From: CAYSYN01 sp964447735
GTDB lineage: Bacteria; Patescibacteriota; Minisyncoccia; Minisyncoccales; GBS-2
NCBI GenBank assembly: GCA_964447735.1
Contig: CAYUTJ010000037.1
Location: 1-5,158 of the forward strand
Length of the DNA stretch: 5,158 bases
Direction of reading: 5' to 3'
Positions 4,725 to 5,158 of the stretch are shown here, piece after piece; position 1 is the stretch's first letter; each line of letters starts with the position of its first letter. The translations under genes were made by a program, and so were the position numbers. Below the pieces are notes generated by a model. That model saw only the letters and a program-made list of their open reading frames with translations, made no database searches and had not been told where the DNA came from.

Positions 4725-5158
4725 ATGAAAATTTTAAATTTTCTACCCGAGCACCTTCCAAAAATAAAAGAAATTGATAAAGAATGTTTTTTAGATAGAG
4801 AAGATTATTCCAAAGGTTATTTATTGTTTTTATGGCAGAGATTTCCTCAGGGCTTTTTGGTAGCAAAAGAGGGAGATGAAATTGTAGGTTATGGGATTTG
4901 TCAGAAAGAAAAGGAAAAGGGAATTATTTTCTCGATTGCTGTTAAAAAAAAGTGGCAAAATTCTGGTATTGGCACAGAAATTCTAAAAAATTTAATCGAG
5001 ATTTTAAAAAAAGAAAAAGTAAAAAAGATTATTTTGCATGTAAGAGAAGATAACCAAAGGGCAATTTCTTTTTACAAAAATTTTGGATTTGAGATTAAAG
5101 AAAAAGTAGAAAAATATTATTCAAACGGGAAAACAGCTTACTTGATGGAATTAGTAAT
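4725..5158 (+). CDS. GNAT-family N-acetyltransferase, RimI-like (3' end outside window)
   Basis: From ATG 4725 the frame is open to the right edge, giving 144 complete residues. The GNAT fold transfers an acetyl group from acetyl-CoA to an amine. The acetyl-CoA pyrophosphate loop Q/R-x-x-G-x-G is seen as QNSGIG (residues 78-83) after the beta-4 strand IIFSIAVKKKW, and the C-terminal motif HVREDNQRAISFYKNFGFE (about 105-123) is the usual VRxxNxxAxxFYxxxGF of RimI-type enzymes. RimI acetylates the N-terminus of ribosomal protein S18, and the translation-rich surroundings make a ribosomal substrate plausible, but many GNATs share these motifs and the substrate is unknown. The coding part is nearly complete for a family of about 140-160 residues. 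The start follows the tRNA-Leu 3' end by two bases, leaving no room for a separate ribosome binding site. No other credible start exists: the next in-frame ATG is residue 141. Confidence 0.88.
   Translation, partial: MKILNFLPEHLPKIKEIDKECFLDREDYSKGYLLFLWQRFPQGFLVAKEGDEIVGYGICQKEKEKGIIFSIAVKKKWQNSGIGTEILKNLIEILKKEKVKKIILHVREDNQRAISFYKNFGFEIKEKVEKYYSNGKTAYLMELV

Overview
The window is very AT-rich and densely coded. It reads as a fragment of a small-genome bacterium, most likely a member of the Candidate Phyla Radiation (Patescibacteria, Parcubacteria-like). That placement is an inference from several traits: compact protein forms (a valyl-tRNA synthetase without its C-terminal arm, a three-domain S1-type protein, a short L19), both tRNAs lacking an encoded CCA, no Shine-Dalgarno-like sequence at any start, and synthetase motifs that look CPR-like. 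No marker such as 16S rRNA is present to prove it. Stop codon use fits genetic code 11. The window contains a 100-N scaffold gap at 2506-2605.

Layout. Positions 1-1109 (+) carry the C-terminal part of valS, entering from the left edge. A tRNA-Arg(UCU) lies at 1116-1187 on the minus strand, in the few bases between the convergent valS and ftsH genes. From 1190 to 2853 (-) is ftsH, broken by the gap. From 2859 to 3602 (-) is a three-domain S1 RNA-binding protein. A 59-base divergent intergenic region (3603-3661) follows. On the plus strand come an MBL-fold hydrolase (3662-4309), rplS for ribosomal protein L19 (4306-4626, ATGA overlap), tRNA-Leu(GAG) (4639-4722) and a GNAT acetyltransferase (from 4725, running off the right edge).

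The window therefore looks like two divergent operons fired from one short control region: S1, ftsH, tRNA-Arg to the left, and MBL, rplS, tRNA-Leu, GNAT to the right. Within each, gaps are -4 to 12 bases, and no internal terminator is visible. Both predicted promoters have a TTGA-type -35, a 17-base spacer, a TAAAAT -10 and exactly 7 bases from the -10 to the ATG, so both first genes would be made as leaderless (or nearly leaderless) mRNAs. The GNAT start codon lies two bases after the mature 3' end of tRNA-Leu, so tRNA 3' processing would itself release a nearly leaderless mRNA. The themes are translation (ValRS, S1, L19, two tRNAs, possibly a RimI-like acetyltransferase) and membrane protein quality control (FtsH).

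I see no mobile element, CRISPR array or defence system. The most interesting signals are the mirrored overlapping promoters, the tRNA-mRNA junction, and a paired A18/G55 replacement in tRNA-Leu at the site of the usual G18-U55 contact.
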